A stretch of 42,996 nucleotides of DNA from JAVVXB01 sp036651815 (GTDB lineage Bacteria > Bacillota > Clostridia > Christensenellales > CAG-138). Below the pieces are notes generated by a model. That model did no database searches and was not told the DNA's origin. It saw only the letters and a list, made by a program, of their open reading frames with translations. Every line of letters begins with the position of its first letter. Positions within the stretch are counted from its first letter, which is position 1. Made by a program: the position numbers and the translations under genes. The DNA lies in assembly GCA_036651815.1 (NCBI GenBank), contig JAVVXB010000025.1:1-42996 (forward strand). The letters are read 5' to 3'. Shown piece after piece: positions 1-7,785 of this stretch.

Positions 1-205
1 TCTCTCCAATTGCCTTTACAAATTGTTTTCTGCTGTACATGAACAAGGACAGTGCACCGCTTGCTGTTTCAAACTCTGCGAAATCTCCACCATCCCACCC
101 AGTATGAAAACCCAATGTATCTCTGTAGAATCGAACCATACTGTCCATGTCGCCAACTAATAGGCTCGCACCTATCCTTACATCACGTCCGTTCAATATC
201 ATCAT
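1..205 (-). CDS. VOC-fold (glyoxalase/bleomycin-resistance-like) protein, N-terminal part
   Basis: The reading frame runs off the left edge, so only about 68 N-terminal residues are visible. The pattern (VGDMDSMVRFYRDTLGF, then a Gly/Asp turn and an acidic strand FAEFETASGALSLF) is the first beta-alpha-beta-beta-beta unit of the vicinal oxygen chelate superfamily, which covers glyoxalases, antibiotic-binding proteins and dioxygenases. The substrate cannot be told from this half. The start is uncertain: AAAGGAG sits only 0-3 nt before two ATG codons (205, 202) but 9 nt before an in-frame TTG at 196, so TTG may be the real start. The gene lies downstream of the XRE regulator on the same strand. 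Confidence 0.75.
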   Translation of the reverse strand, partial: MMILNGRDVRIGASLLVGDMDSMVRFYRDTLGFHTGWDGGDFAEFETASGALSLFMYSRKQFVKAIGE

Positions 206-330
206 CTCCTTTTTTATCATTCGCCTTATCTGCCAAAGACGTACTGCATCAAATATAAATTTCTCTTTGCCGCTTGATTTGTAATTTGCTTCGAGGTTAG
301 TTTTCTTAGCTTGCAATGAGTAGAAGAAAG

Positions 331-996
331 CTATATACCGTCAACTGCTCGTTTTGCTTGCAGTGTGTGGTTTGGTACTTGCCAAACAGTAAAATACCTC
401 CAATAAATTTCAGAGGAAACTGTAATATTATCCAATCCATTTGTGAATATATAGCCACTGCCAGCTTGTTCGACAAAATCTACATTTCTGGATTCTTCAA
501 CAAAATCAAACAATGGTGGACACTCACCTCGTTTTGTTATATAAACTCCTGTATTTTTTCCAACTTCAACATAAGGAGTTTCTTCGCTTATGCTCATACT
601 GGCAATCAAATATGGAATAGGATTTCCACGCTGAAAAATAACTTTACTGTAACTGCTAATAATTAAAAGAAAGGTAATTACTGCAAAAATAGCAATAACA
701 ATTAGAAGTTTATGCTTAGTTCTCTGTTCTTTTTTCAAAACTTGAAGCGATACTTCATCAGCCTGTGCGACAATGCTTTGTGGCTGAACAATTTCACCTG
801 CTAAAATATCGACAACTGAAATTTCAAGAACTTTTGCAAGATTTTCGAGAACATCAACGCTTGGAAAGCTAAGCCCCCGTTCCCATTTAGATACAGCTTT
901 ATTTGTGATATGAAGCTTATCAGCTATGTCTTGTTGCGTCATGTTTTTTTGTTGTCGTATTTTTGCAATTAACTTTCCAGTTTTTTCATTATTCAT
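331..996 (-). CDS. Membrane-anchored XRE-family transcriptional regulator
   Basis: Protein of 221 residues. Residues 8-62 form a Cro/C1-type helix-turn-helix (IRQQKNMTQQDIADKLHI, then NKAVSKWERG, the usual recognition helix in Firmicute XRE proteins). A basic linker and one hydrophobic helix (about residues 96-117) follow, then a roughly 100-residue C-terminal domain with no family I recognise. The layout suggests a DNA-binding domain tethered to the membrane with a sensor domain probably outside. An upstream in-frame ATG at 1047 exists, but AGGAGG lies 10 nt before the ATG at 996, which also gives the normal family N-terminus. Ligand and targets are unknown; the neighbouring VOC gene is one candidate target. 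Confidence 0.85.
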   Translation of the reverse strand: MNNEKTGKLIAKIRQQKNMTQQDIADKLHITNKAVSKWERGLSFPSVDVLENLAKVLEISVVDILAGEIVQPQSIVAQADEVSLQVLKKEQRTKHKLLIVIAIFAVITFLLIISSYSKVIFQRGNPIPYLIASMSISEETPYVEVGKNTGVYITKRGECPPLFDFVEESRNVDFVEQAGSGYIFTNGLDNITVSSEIYWRYFTVWQVPNHTLQAKRAVDGI

Positions 997-1078
997 CGCT
1001 ACAACACCTCCTAAAACCAGTCTAAGAAATATTCGAAGCATTTGCAACCGACTGGCAGTTGAAGTGCGATTTAATCAG

Positions 1079-1098
1079 TCTACCCTAGGTAGATTATA
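1079..1098 (-). promoter_or_regulatory. Probable XRE-gene promoter -10 with overlapping palindromic operator
   Basis: On the minus strand a perfect TATAAT (1093-1098) is followed at once by TCTACC-TAG-GGTAGA (1079-1093), a 6-bp inverted repeat with a 3-bp centre spanning the predicted start of transcription. The -35 match is poor (TACACT, 17-bp spacing). A palindrome on +1 is a typical place for autorepression by a Cro-type dimer. This is inference; only the sequence elements are seen. Confidence 0.5.
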
Positions 1099-1123
1099 TA
1101 AATTTTCTTGATTACAGTGTAAT

Positions 1124-1169
1124 AAAAAAACAGGTTAAAACAAATACAGAAAAGCATCTGTTTTAACCT
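1124..1169 (-). terminator. Rho-independent terminator after tRNA-Pro
   Basis: Reading the minus strand, 11-bp arms AGGTTAAAACA (1159-1169) and TGTTTTAACCT (1132-1142) enclose a 16-nt loop and are followed by G and seven T. It lies 9 nt past the tRNA 3' end. Confidence 0.85.
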
Positions 1170-1177
1170 AACTTTCG

Positions 1178-1254
1178 TGGTCTGGGTGGAGAGATTTGAA
1201 CTCTCGGCCTCTTGAACCCCATTCAAGCACGCTACCAAGCTGCGCTACACCCAG
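1178..1254 (-). tRNA. tRNA-Pro (anticodon GGG)
   Basis: Read on the minus strand, the acceptor arms CTGGGTG (1248-1254) and CACCCAG (1182-1188) pair fully, with discriminator A and an encoded CCA end (1178-1180). The anticodon stem CTTGA/TCAAG encloses the loop ATGGGGT, so the anticodon is GGG (reads CCC and CCU). The T arm carries GAGAG-TTCAAAT-CTCTC. C1-G72 with A73 fits proline tRNAs. Degenerate accessory sequence begins on its 5' side. Confidence 0.95.
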
Positions 1255-1503
1255 AAATAATTATTTCAACTACAAACCATAATTATTTTAGCATTTGCAA
1301 GATCCCTTGTCCAAGATTATGAGCATACTCTCCCCTGCATCTATTTTGACCTATTGACACAAAAAAGTTCCTAAATTGTTGAGATTTAGCGACTTTTATT
1401 ATTTAGACATAAGTAGATAATTATGATATAAATTGATTAAAATTGATGTTATTAACAACTTGGTTGACTACATGTAAAATCAAATAAAGTCTATGATATC
1501 TCC
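1255..1503. other. AT-rich non-coding stretch upstream of tRNA-Pro
   Basis: About 250 bases with no convincing reading frame. It should contain the tRNA promoter, but no clear -35/-10 pair stands out on the minus strand. A TTGACA on the plus strand near 1355 has no -10 at proper spacing. Confidence 0.5.
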
Positions 1504-1931
1504 GTGGATCTAATGGTTGGAAATCATCCCGCTTGCGGTTATGCTGTAGGCGAGGTGATTATATGTCTAGAAAGCCACAAGAGCGGTGGACACTATGATG
1601 AGTGGGATTGGTCCGACCTTAACAAGCCGAAAACAATGGCAAAAGTGCAGAACAACCGCATTCATCGCAAACACCAGCGAATCCAACTGAAACGGATTTT
1701 GTGCTGAAAATAATATTGTATCTTACACACAGGATGCTGTTGATTATGCAGCTCGAAATAGTAGTGTGTTACAATATTCATATCGATATACATAGGGTAA
1801 CGCAATACGGACATATCCGTACACTGATGCTGGAGGTAATTTTACAAGCGCAGGTACAATTATCAACTACTGGTATGGTCAGTGATTGGAGAAAAATGAA
1901 GAATCTATCAAATCAACACCTATATATTTAG
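1504..1931 (+). pseudogene. Broken remnant, possibly of an amidase-domain secreted protein
   Basis: No intact gene spans this stretch, but protein-like segments appear in shifting frames. One reads NGKSAEQPHSSQTPANPTET (a Ser/Pro/Thr linker type). Another, interrupted by stops, reads VSYTQDAVDYAARNSS and then YPYTDAGGNFTSAGTIINYW. The second pair resembles the start of the putative amidase domain (Amidase_6), where a DC-NF-S motif would be expected; here Asp-Cys is replaced by Gly-Gly. Frameshifts and in-frame stops indicate decay. The family assignment is a weak resemblance only. Confidence 0.3.
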
Positions 1932-2003
1932 AAAGCAACTTATAAAAGTCCTTTCCCATCTATCTTTACACATATAGATAACCAGCAGGAATTAGAATTT
2001 AGA

Positions 2004-2222
2004 ATGTATTGTGATCTACTTTGGCAGGGGTGCTATGCGCTGATCAAAAAAAACCGATTCACCTCCCACATAACTTTCAACTTACAAACAAAGCAAAAAA
2101 ATATCGGAAATCTGCTTAATAATACTAATTTCCCTAATGACGAGCGTGATGAGTTACTTATATTCTATAGACTGTCAATTCTTGCAGAGCATATTTTAAA
2201 GAAAGATATAGCGTCAGAATAA
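2004..2222 (+). CDS. Small hypothetical protein or gene fragment
   Basis: An open frame of 72 codons with a Lys/Asn/Leu-rich helical C-terminal half ending LSILAEHILKKDIASE. I see no good ribosome-binding site before the ATG and no recognisable family. It lies between two broken remnants, so it may itself be the tail of a decayed gene rather than a functional small protein. Confidence 0.25.
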   Translation: MYCDLLWQGCYALIKKNRFTSHITFNLQTKQKNIGNLLNNTNFPNDERDELLIFYRLSILAEHILKKDIASE

Positions 2223-2230
2223 GAGGTTTG

Positions 2231-2488
2231 CATCGTATTAATACTACGAAGAAAACGGCACCGTAGACGGCTCTACCGCAAAGGTTTTGCAGCTGGTATG
2301 ATCACTGGTGCTATCATAGACGGACTGAGTTTCAATGTGTGCTTTGTTGCAGGAACAAGCAGTATCATCCTTGGATCGTTTGAATGGGCAGCAGAACTTT
2401 TACTTTTGGGCGGTATCGTCCTCCGGAGCGATCTTTACCGGCCTTGTGCATGGCAAGCAAGGCCAGCCTCGCAGATGATGTTGCCAGA
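2231..2488 (+). pseudogene. Fragment resembling a Gly/Ala-rich hydrophobic region of RHS or polymorphic-toxin proteins
   Basis: Three successive frames give protein-like pieces: YEENGTVDGSTAKVLQL, then GFAAGMITGAIIDGLSFNV with a further hydrophobic run, then AVSSSGAIFTGLVHGKQGQ. The glycine/alanine hydrophobic pattern with AGMITGAI and SGAIFTGL resembles the pre-toxin region of large RHS-type proteins. At least two frameshifts would be needed to join the pieces, so it is non-functional. The resemblance is from memory of the family and is not certain. Confidence 0.3.
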
Positions 2489-2498
2489 AAGCAATGTT

Positions 2499-2873
2499 TT
2501 AAGCTTCTTTGTACCGCATTTTGATGCCGCAGTAATGGGCCATGATGAAGTTGTTGCTCAAATAGTCCACAAGGTCTGTGATCTGCGAAAAACCTTCACA
2601 CTTCATGATATCGAAGGCGCAAAGCAATGCCTCTTTGGAAAATCCCTTACGTCCGGTGCTCGCAGCCGCCTTCTTCATAAAGGAAACGTCCAGATGCGTC
2701 AACAGCGTATCGAGAACTTCGCCTTGCGCGTCGCTGTGAAGAAGCTGATATCCTGCAGGATTTCCAGTCGTTGGATAACGATCATCCCATTTCGGGTTGA
2801 ATTTTTTCTCAACTACTTTTGCCAGTTGGGAATGACCGTTTCCATATATTGGGGTGACAAGCATATTTACCAT
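2499..2873 (-). pseudogene. Truncated IS transposase (N-terminal part)
   Basis: 124 residues ending at a stop. The segments NPKWDDRYPTTGNPAGYQLL, LLTHLDVSFMKKAAASTGRK and GFSKEALLCAFDIMKCEGFS followed by QITDLVDYL match the N-terminal domain of a clostridial DDE transposase group (IS4/IS5-like superfamily). Full proteins are several times longer and carry the DDE catalytic core, which would lie at lower coordinates and is absent. No terminal inverted repeats were found. It is a dead insertion-sequence remnant abutting the decayed genes to its left. Confidence 0.6.
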
Positions 2874-3025
2874 GAGCTGCTATTACCCTGTTTATCTACT
2901 CTTTTTGAGTTTTGCTCATGGCCATTTTTTCTTGCTTTGGAGTTGGAAAAGGTTGTGGATTTCTCGCGTCAGAATTGTGCGCGCTTGCCTTTTGCATTCA
3001 AAACGGTGACACAGTTAACTTTGGC

Positions 3026-4174
3026 TTAAGCAAGCAGTCCCAATAGCCTTTGATAGACTTCAACGCCCGTCAACAGAAGTTCCTCATCAAAATCGAACCG
3101 ACAATTGTGCAGCGGCTGATTGTTCTTTCCTCCTTGAATGCCAAGGAATAGGAACAGGCCAGGAACCTGTTCTTGATAACAGGCAAAATCTTCCGCCGCC
3201 ATGACCTGATCCACCAGTATCACATCGTCCATGTTGACATGTTGATAGAATTCTTCAACCAGCGGCCTTGGATTATCCACGCAGGGATAACTCATCAAGG
3301 GCAGTAGATCAATTTTAGTGCCGGTTGCCATCTCCAAACCGGATAGCATCGAGCGGATATGCATATCCATCTGTTTGTAAACCTCTGCATTGAACACCCG
3401 TAGGGTGCCATTGAGCGTCACTTCATCTGCAATGATATTACGTGCAGTACCCCCGCAAATTCTGCCGATGGTCAGCAACGCATCCTGATGCGGATCAACA
3501 TTGCGCGTAATCACCGCCTGCAAAAACGTAATCAGCTGCGCCGCCGCGACAACAGCATCCACCCCTAACTGTGGACTCGCGCCATGCGCACTTTTTCCGT
3601 GCACAATCATATCAAATTCCAGCGTCTGAGCCATCATCGCACCCCAGCGCACACCGATCTTTCCACGCTCCACCGATGGCCAAACATGCATACCATAGAT
3701 CCGATCCACATCCGGGTTATTCAGTGCGCCTCCTTTGATCATATGCCGCGCACCGCCAAGCCCCTCCTCCCCTGGCTGAAACAGCAGCACGACGTTGTGT
3801 TTCAGTGCATCCCGGTGCGTGCTGATCAATCTGGCAAGCAACAGTACCATGGTCATATGTCCATCGTGTCCGCAGGCATGCATGCGTCCCTCATGGCGGG
3901 AGGCATATGCAACCTCGTTGCACTCTGCTGTTTTCAGCCCATCAATATCCGCACGAAACGCAATGGTAGACTCCGGATGTTCGGTGTAAAACACAGCTTT
4001 TACGCCGGTTTGCGCAATCTTCTCCACCCGGTTGGCGCCGAGCTTCATCAGTTCGGCAACAAGGTAAGATTGCGTTTCATATTCCTCAAACCCCGCTTCC
4101 GGTATTCTGTGCAGATCCCTGCGTAGTTTGATGCAGTGATTCAGCAGCGCCATCACTTCTGGATGTAATTCCAT
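3026..4174 (-). CDS. M20-family amidohydrolase (N-acyl-amino-acid / hippurate hydrolase type)
   Basis: Cytosolic metallopeptidase of 382 residues, full family length. It matches the M20D branch that removes acyl groups from N-acyl amino acids or related amides. Metal-site residues are visible: Cys101 and His103 in HACGHDGH, the catalytic pair Glu136-Glu137 in FQPGEEGLGGA, His163 in GMHVW, and the C-terminal PLHN. HGKSAHGA (about 192-199) lies in the dimerisation (lid) domain. The ATG follows GGGAG. The gene is 51 nt downstream of the beta-CASP gene on the same strand and may be the last gene of that transcript. The substrate cannot be read from sequence; dipeptide or auxin-conjugate-type relatives are alternatives. 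Confidence 0.9.
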   Translation of the reverse strand: MELHPEVMALLNHCIKLRRDLHRIPEAGFEEYETQSYLVAELMKLGANRVEKIAQTGVKAVFYTEHPESTIAFRADIDGLKTAECNEVAYASRHEGRMHACGHDGHMTMVLLLARLISTHRDALKHNVVLLFQPGEEGLGGARHMIKGGALNNPDVDRIYGMHVWPSVERGKIGVRWGAMMAQTLEFDMIVHGKSAHGASPQLGVDAVVAAAQLITFLQAVITRNVDPHQDALLTIGRICGGTARNIIADEVTLNGTLRVFNAEVYKQMDMHIRSMLSGLEMATGTKIDLLPLMSYPCVDNPRPLVEEFYQHVNMDDVILVDQVMAAEDFACYQEQVPGLFLFLGIQGGKNNQPLHNCRFDFDEELLLTGVEVYQRLLGLLA

Positions 4175-4225
4175 TCAATTCTCCCTGCCTCTATTGGCTT
4201 TTCCCCAGCGCGCCGAAAATTGCGG

Positions 4226-5833
4226 TTATTCATGCTCCCACTCATCGGCAATATTATTCAACTGCCGCGTAACCTCTTTTACCTCGCGGTTGGCTCTTCC
4301 GGTGCTCTGTTTAATCAACTTTGTCAAGCGTTCCAATGCGGCCAGCAGTCTGTCGTAGACGGATGTGGCAACCGCTGTGCTTGTATCCGCGCGTTTCGTC
4401 ATTGGCACCGGCATCGCCTCGTAGACCCATACGTTTTGCGTAAGATCAAATTGGGAGCCGCTGTACGGCGCAAACGCATTTAGACCGCACGTATCATGAA
4501 GCCTGGCAGTGAACAGATCCACCACTGAACTTTCCCCATGATTGACAAATACCGCCGTCGGACGCGGCGAAAAATGGTTGATCCACGAGAGCAAAAACTT
4601 GCTGTCTCCATGGCCGCTGATCCCCGGAAACTGCAAAATCTCCGCACCAACGCGAACGTCCTCGCCAAACAGCTTTATCTTCTTTGCCCCTTGCAGCAGG
4701 GAACGGCCCACCGTACCTTCGGACTGATAACCGACGAACAGCACCGTGTTCTTTGGGTTCCACAGGTTGTGTTTGAGGTGGTGCTTAATGCGTCCTGCCT
4801 CGCACATGCCGCTGGCAGAAAGAATCACCTTGGGTTGGCTCACGTTGTTGATGGCCTTGCTCTCATCCGCCGTCTCCGTTGTTACAAGCCCAGGAAACGT
4901 GATGGGATTGATCCCTTTTTCAAGGAATGCTTTGGCTTCTTCATCGTAGCAGGCGTCTCCGTTTTCCACAAATATCCGCGTTGCGGCGTTGGCCAACGGA
5001 CTGTCTACATATACGGGAAATCCATCATGTCCCCGGACAAGGTTCTTGGCTTTGATCTGCCGCAGAAAATACAGCAACTCCTGTGTTCTTCCAACCGCAA
5101 ATGAAGGTATAATCACGCTGCCGCCCCGATCAAATGTTTTTTGTAAAATGTCCGCAAGCGCGTTGGCATAATCTGGCGGCACCTCATGAACTCGATCTCC
5201 ATAGGTGGATTCAATCACCACATAATCGGCTTCATCAATCATGGAAGCGTCGTTGAGCAGTGGCTGATTGATGTTGCCCAAATCGCCGGAGAATACAAGC
5301 TTCTTCGTCACACCATCCTCGGTCAGCCACAGCTCGATTGACGAGGAACCCAGCAGATGGCCGGCATCGGTAAAGCGAACATCCACGCCAGGAAGCAAGG
5401 TAAAGCGTGCGCCGTAATCGTGGGGCGAAAGCAGCGAGATGATGCCCATAGCGTCCGCCATGGTGTAGGGCGGCTCATACGGCTCCTCGCCGCTGCGTTG
5501 CGCCTTGCGGCTACGCCACTCGGCTTCAAATTCCTGAATGTGTGCGCTGTCGCGCAGCATGATATCGCAGAGGTTTGCAGTCGCGCGGGTGGCATGCACC
5601 GCGCCACGGTAGCCGTGCTTATACAATATGGGCAGTTGCCCGGAATGGTCAATATGAGCGTGGGTCAATAGCACTGCGTCCAGCTCGGCAACATTGATCG
5701 GGATGGGCTGATTCTCAAAGAAAATCTTTCCCTGTTCCATTCCGTAATCAATCAAAATTTGCTTGCCAGCCACTTCCAGAAAAGAGCAGCTTCCCGTTAC
5801 CTCGTGGGTTGCCCCCAAAAACGTCAGCTTCAT
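4226..5833 (-). CDS. Beta-CASP metallo-beta-lactamase (RNase J/CPSF-73-like)
   Basis: 535 residues. The N-terminal metallo-beta-lactamase domain carries HAHIDH (58-63), DAGHLLGSS (157-165) and SGDLGN (182-187). A beta-CASP insert has IESTYGDR, PSFAVGRTQELL and SASGMCEAGRI, and the lactamase fold closes with ISGHGD and VNHGE. This is the zinc-dependent RNA-processing family related to archaeal and eukaryotic CPSF-73 and called YSH1-type in bacteria, distinct from the shorter RNase Z and from RNase J, whose C-terminal domain is missing. The expected activity is endo- or exo-ribonucleolytic. The ATG sits 12 nt after rfbB with GGAGAG upstream, so it is probably co-transcribed with the sugar genes; a functional link is not obvious. 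Confidence 0.92.
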   Translation of the reverse strand: MKLTFLGATHEVTGSCSFLEVAGKQILIDYGMEQGKIFFENQPIPINVAELDAVLLTHAHIDHSGQLPILYKHGYRGAVHATRATANLCDIMLRDSAHIQEFEAEWRSRKAQRSGEEPYEPPYTMADAMGIISLLSPHDYGARFTLLPGVDVRFTDAGHLLGSSSIELWLTEDGVTKKLVFSGDLGNINQPLLNDASMIDEADYVVIESTYGDRVHEVPPDYANALADILQKTFDRGGSVIIPSFAVGRTQELLYFLRQIKAKNLVRGHDGFPVYVDSPLANAATRIFVENGDACYDEEAKAFLEKGINPITFPGLVTTETADESKAINNVSQPKVILSASGMCEAGRIKHHLKHNLWNPKNTVLFVGYQSEGTVGRSLLQGAKKIKLFGEDVRVGAEILQFPGISGHGDSKFLLSWINHFSPRPTAVFVNHGESSVVDLFTARLHDTCGLNAFAPYSGSQFDLTQNVWVYEAMPVPMTKRADTSTAVATSVYDRLLAALERLTKLIKQSTGRANREVKEVTRQLNNIADEWEHE

Positions 5834-5845
5834 ATCATTCTCTCC

Positions 5846-6895
5846 TTACACATTGTACATTCTGTCATAATAGTCCCGATAGTCGCCGGACAGCACGGAT
5901 TCCATCCAGTCACCATGATCCTGATACCATTGAATGGTCTCTGCCATGCCCTGTTCAAAGGTATATGAGGGCACCCACCCCAGATTCGAAGTGATCTTGG
6001 TGTTGTCGATTGCATAGCGGCGGTCATGCCCCGGACGATCCTTCACATAGGTGATCAACGATTCATCCTTGCCGAGCGTTTTAAGAATGAGTCGAACGAT
6101 CTCAAGGTTTGCTTTTTCATTGTTGCCGCCAATATTGTAAATTTCACCTACGCGTCCCTTTGTCAGCACCGTCCAGATAGCCGTGCAGTGATCCGTCACG
6201 TGTAGCCAGTCCCGTATCTGCATGCCGTCGCCATAGACCGGCAGTGGCCGGGCGTTCATACAGTTGTGAATCATGAGGGGAATTAGTTTTTCAGGGAACT
6301 GATACGGTCCATAGTTGTTGGAACAGCGCGTGATGTTAATGGGCAGACCAAACGTTTCATAGTAGGCGCGCACCACCATGTCCGCGGAAGCCTTCGCCGC
6401 TGAATAGGGACTGTTTGGCGAAAGTGGCGTCGTTTCCCGAAACATGCCTTCCCTGCCAAGCGCGCCATAAACTTCATCCGTGGAAACCTGCAAAAACTTG
6501 ACGCCTTCCCGGTATTGACGGCTGTATTTATCGTCCGGCGCCAGCTTCCAATGACGTTTTGCCGTATCCAGCAGCACCTGCGTACCAATGATATTGGTGG
6601 TAAGAAAGATCTCCGGATCGACAATGCTGCGATCTACGTGAGATTCTGCGGCAAAATTCACAACGCAGGTGATTTCGTTTTCAGCAAACACCTGTTCTAT
6701 CGCTTCCCGGTCACGGATGTCCGCACGCACGAAATGATACCGCTCACCGTCCGGAATATCAGCGATGTTCGCAAGGTTCCCCGCATAGGTCAACGCATCT
6801 ACGTTGACCATACTGCATTCAGGATGATGCGCATAGATTTCATGCACAAAATTACTGCCAATAAATCCGGCGCCGCCGGTTATCAAAATTTTCAT
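5846..6895 (-). CDS. rfbB: dTDP-glucose 4,6-dehydratase
   Basis: Extended short-chain dehydrogenase/reductase of 349 residues that converts dTDP-glucose to dTDP-4-keto-6-deoxyglucose using bound NAD. The Rossmann motif GGAGFIG is at 7-13, the catalytic Thr-Asp-Glu triad at 139-141 (STDEVYG), and Tyr164/Lys168 in YSAAK. ATG overlaps the stop of rfbA as ATGA, so the two are translationally coupled. The genes for the next rhamnose steps (rfbC, rfbD) are not in the window. An aminotransferase lies upstream instead, pointing to a 4-amino-4,6-dideoxy sugar as product. Confidence 0.96.
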   Translation of the reverse strand: MKILITGGAGFIGSNFVHEIYAHHPECSMVNVDALTYAGNLANIADIPDGERYHFVRADIRDREAIEQVFAENEITCVVNFAAESHVDRSIVDPEIFLTTNIIGTQVLLDTAKRHWKLAPDDKYSRQYREGVKFLQVSTDEVYGALGREGMFRETTPLSPNSPYSAAKASADMVVRAYYETFGLPINITRCSNNYGPYQFPEKLIPLMIHNCMNARPLPVYGDGMQIRDWLHVTDHCTAIWTVLTKGRVGEIYNIGGNNEKANLEIVRLILKTLGKDESLITYVKDRPGHDRRYAIDNTKITSNLGWVPSYTFEQGMAETIQWYQDHGDWMESVLSGDYRDYYDRMYNV

Positions 6896-7764
6896 ACGTC
6901 CTCCCCGCTAAGCGTCAAGAGATACTGCCCATATTCCGTCATTCTCAGTTCCTCTCCAAGGCGGCCAAGCTGTGCGCGACTAATAAAATTCCGCCGCCAA
7001 GCGATCTCCTCAATACAGGAAATATAGAAACCTTGGCGAGACTGAACCGCCTCCACGTATTCGGCGGCTTTCAGCATACCTTCCGGCGAACCGGTGTCGA
7101 GCCACGCCATGCCGCGCCCCAGCAACTCCACCCGCAGTTCCTGCAGCTCCAAATACGCATTATTGACAGATGTGATCTCAATTTCGCCCCGGGCGGATGG
7201 CTGAATATTCTTGGCAATCTCCACAACCCGATTGTCATAGAAATATAGCCCCGGCACCGCATAGTTGGACTTTGGCGCCTTCGGCTTTTCCTCAATGGAC
7301 AGCACACGCTTATCCGCATCAAATTCCACAACCCCGAATTCACGCGCATCCTTAACCGGATACCCGAAGATTGTCGCGCCGGTCTCTTGTGCCATGGCAC
7401 GCTGCATCTTGCTCGTCAAATCCTGACCATAGAACACATTGTCCCCAAGAATCAGGCAGACCCGATCGTTCGCGATGAATGTTTCGCCTAATATGAACGC
7501 ATCCGCTAGTCCACGCGGTTGTTCCTGCACCTGATAGACAAAGCGCATGCCCAATTTTTCACCGCTGCCCAGCAGCTTTTCATAAACCGGTAAATCATCA
7601 GGCGTGCTGATTATCATCACCTCACGGATAGATGCGAGCATCAGAACCGACAACGGATAGTAGATAAGCGGTTTATCATATATAGGTAGCAACTGTTTGC
7701 TAACCGCTTTGGTCATGGGATACAGCCGTGTTCCCTTGCCGCCAGCGAGAATGATGCCTTTCAT
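6892..7764 (-). CDS. rfbA: Glucose-1-phosphate thymidylyltransferase
   Basis: 290 residues, the usual length. It makes dTDP-glucose from dTTP and glucose-1-phosphate, the first step of dTDP-deoxysugar synthesis. The nucleotide-binding signature LAGGKGTRLYPMT followed by KQLLPIYDKPLIYYPL is at the N-terminus; LGDNVFYG and EEKPKAPKSNYAVPGLYFYD are the metal- and sugar-binding regions, and AWLDTGSPEGML lies near the end. It sits between the aminotransferase (21-nt gap) and rfbB (4-nt overlap) and feeds the latter directly. Confidence 0.97.
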   Translation of the reverse strand: MKGIILAGGKGTRLYPMTKAVSKQLLPIYDKPLIYYPLSVLMLASIREVMIISTPDDLPVYEKLLGSGEKLGMRFVYQVQEQPRGLADAFILGETFIANDRVCLILGDNVFYGQDLTSKMQRAMAQETGATIFGYPVKDAREFGVVEFDADKRVLSIEEKPKAPKSNYAVPGLYFYDNRVVEIAKNIQPSARGEIEITSVNNAYLELQELRVELLGRGMAWLDTGSPEGMLKAAEYVEAVQSRQGFYISCIEEIAWRRNFISRAQLGRLGEELRMTEYGQYLLTLSGEDV

Positions 7765-7785
7765 TGTTTGCCTCCTATCGGTGTT

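Noticed and set aside
2298..3029. 243-codon plus-strand open frame
   Set aside because: The first part overlaps the RHS-like remnant in one of its frames, and the rest is antisense to the transposase fragment; there is no single protein family across it.
3584..4126. 180-codon plus-strand open frame in the M20 gene
   Set aside because: Antisense to a gene with complete M20 motifs; no ribosome-binding site.
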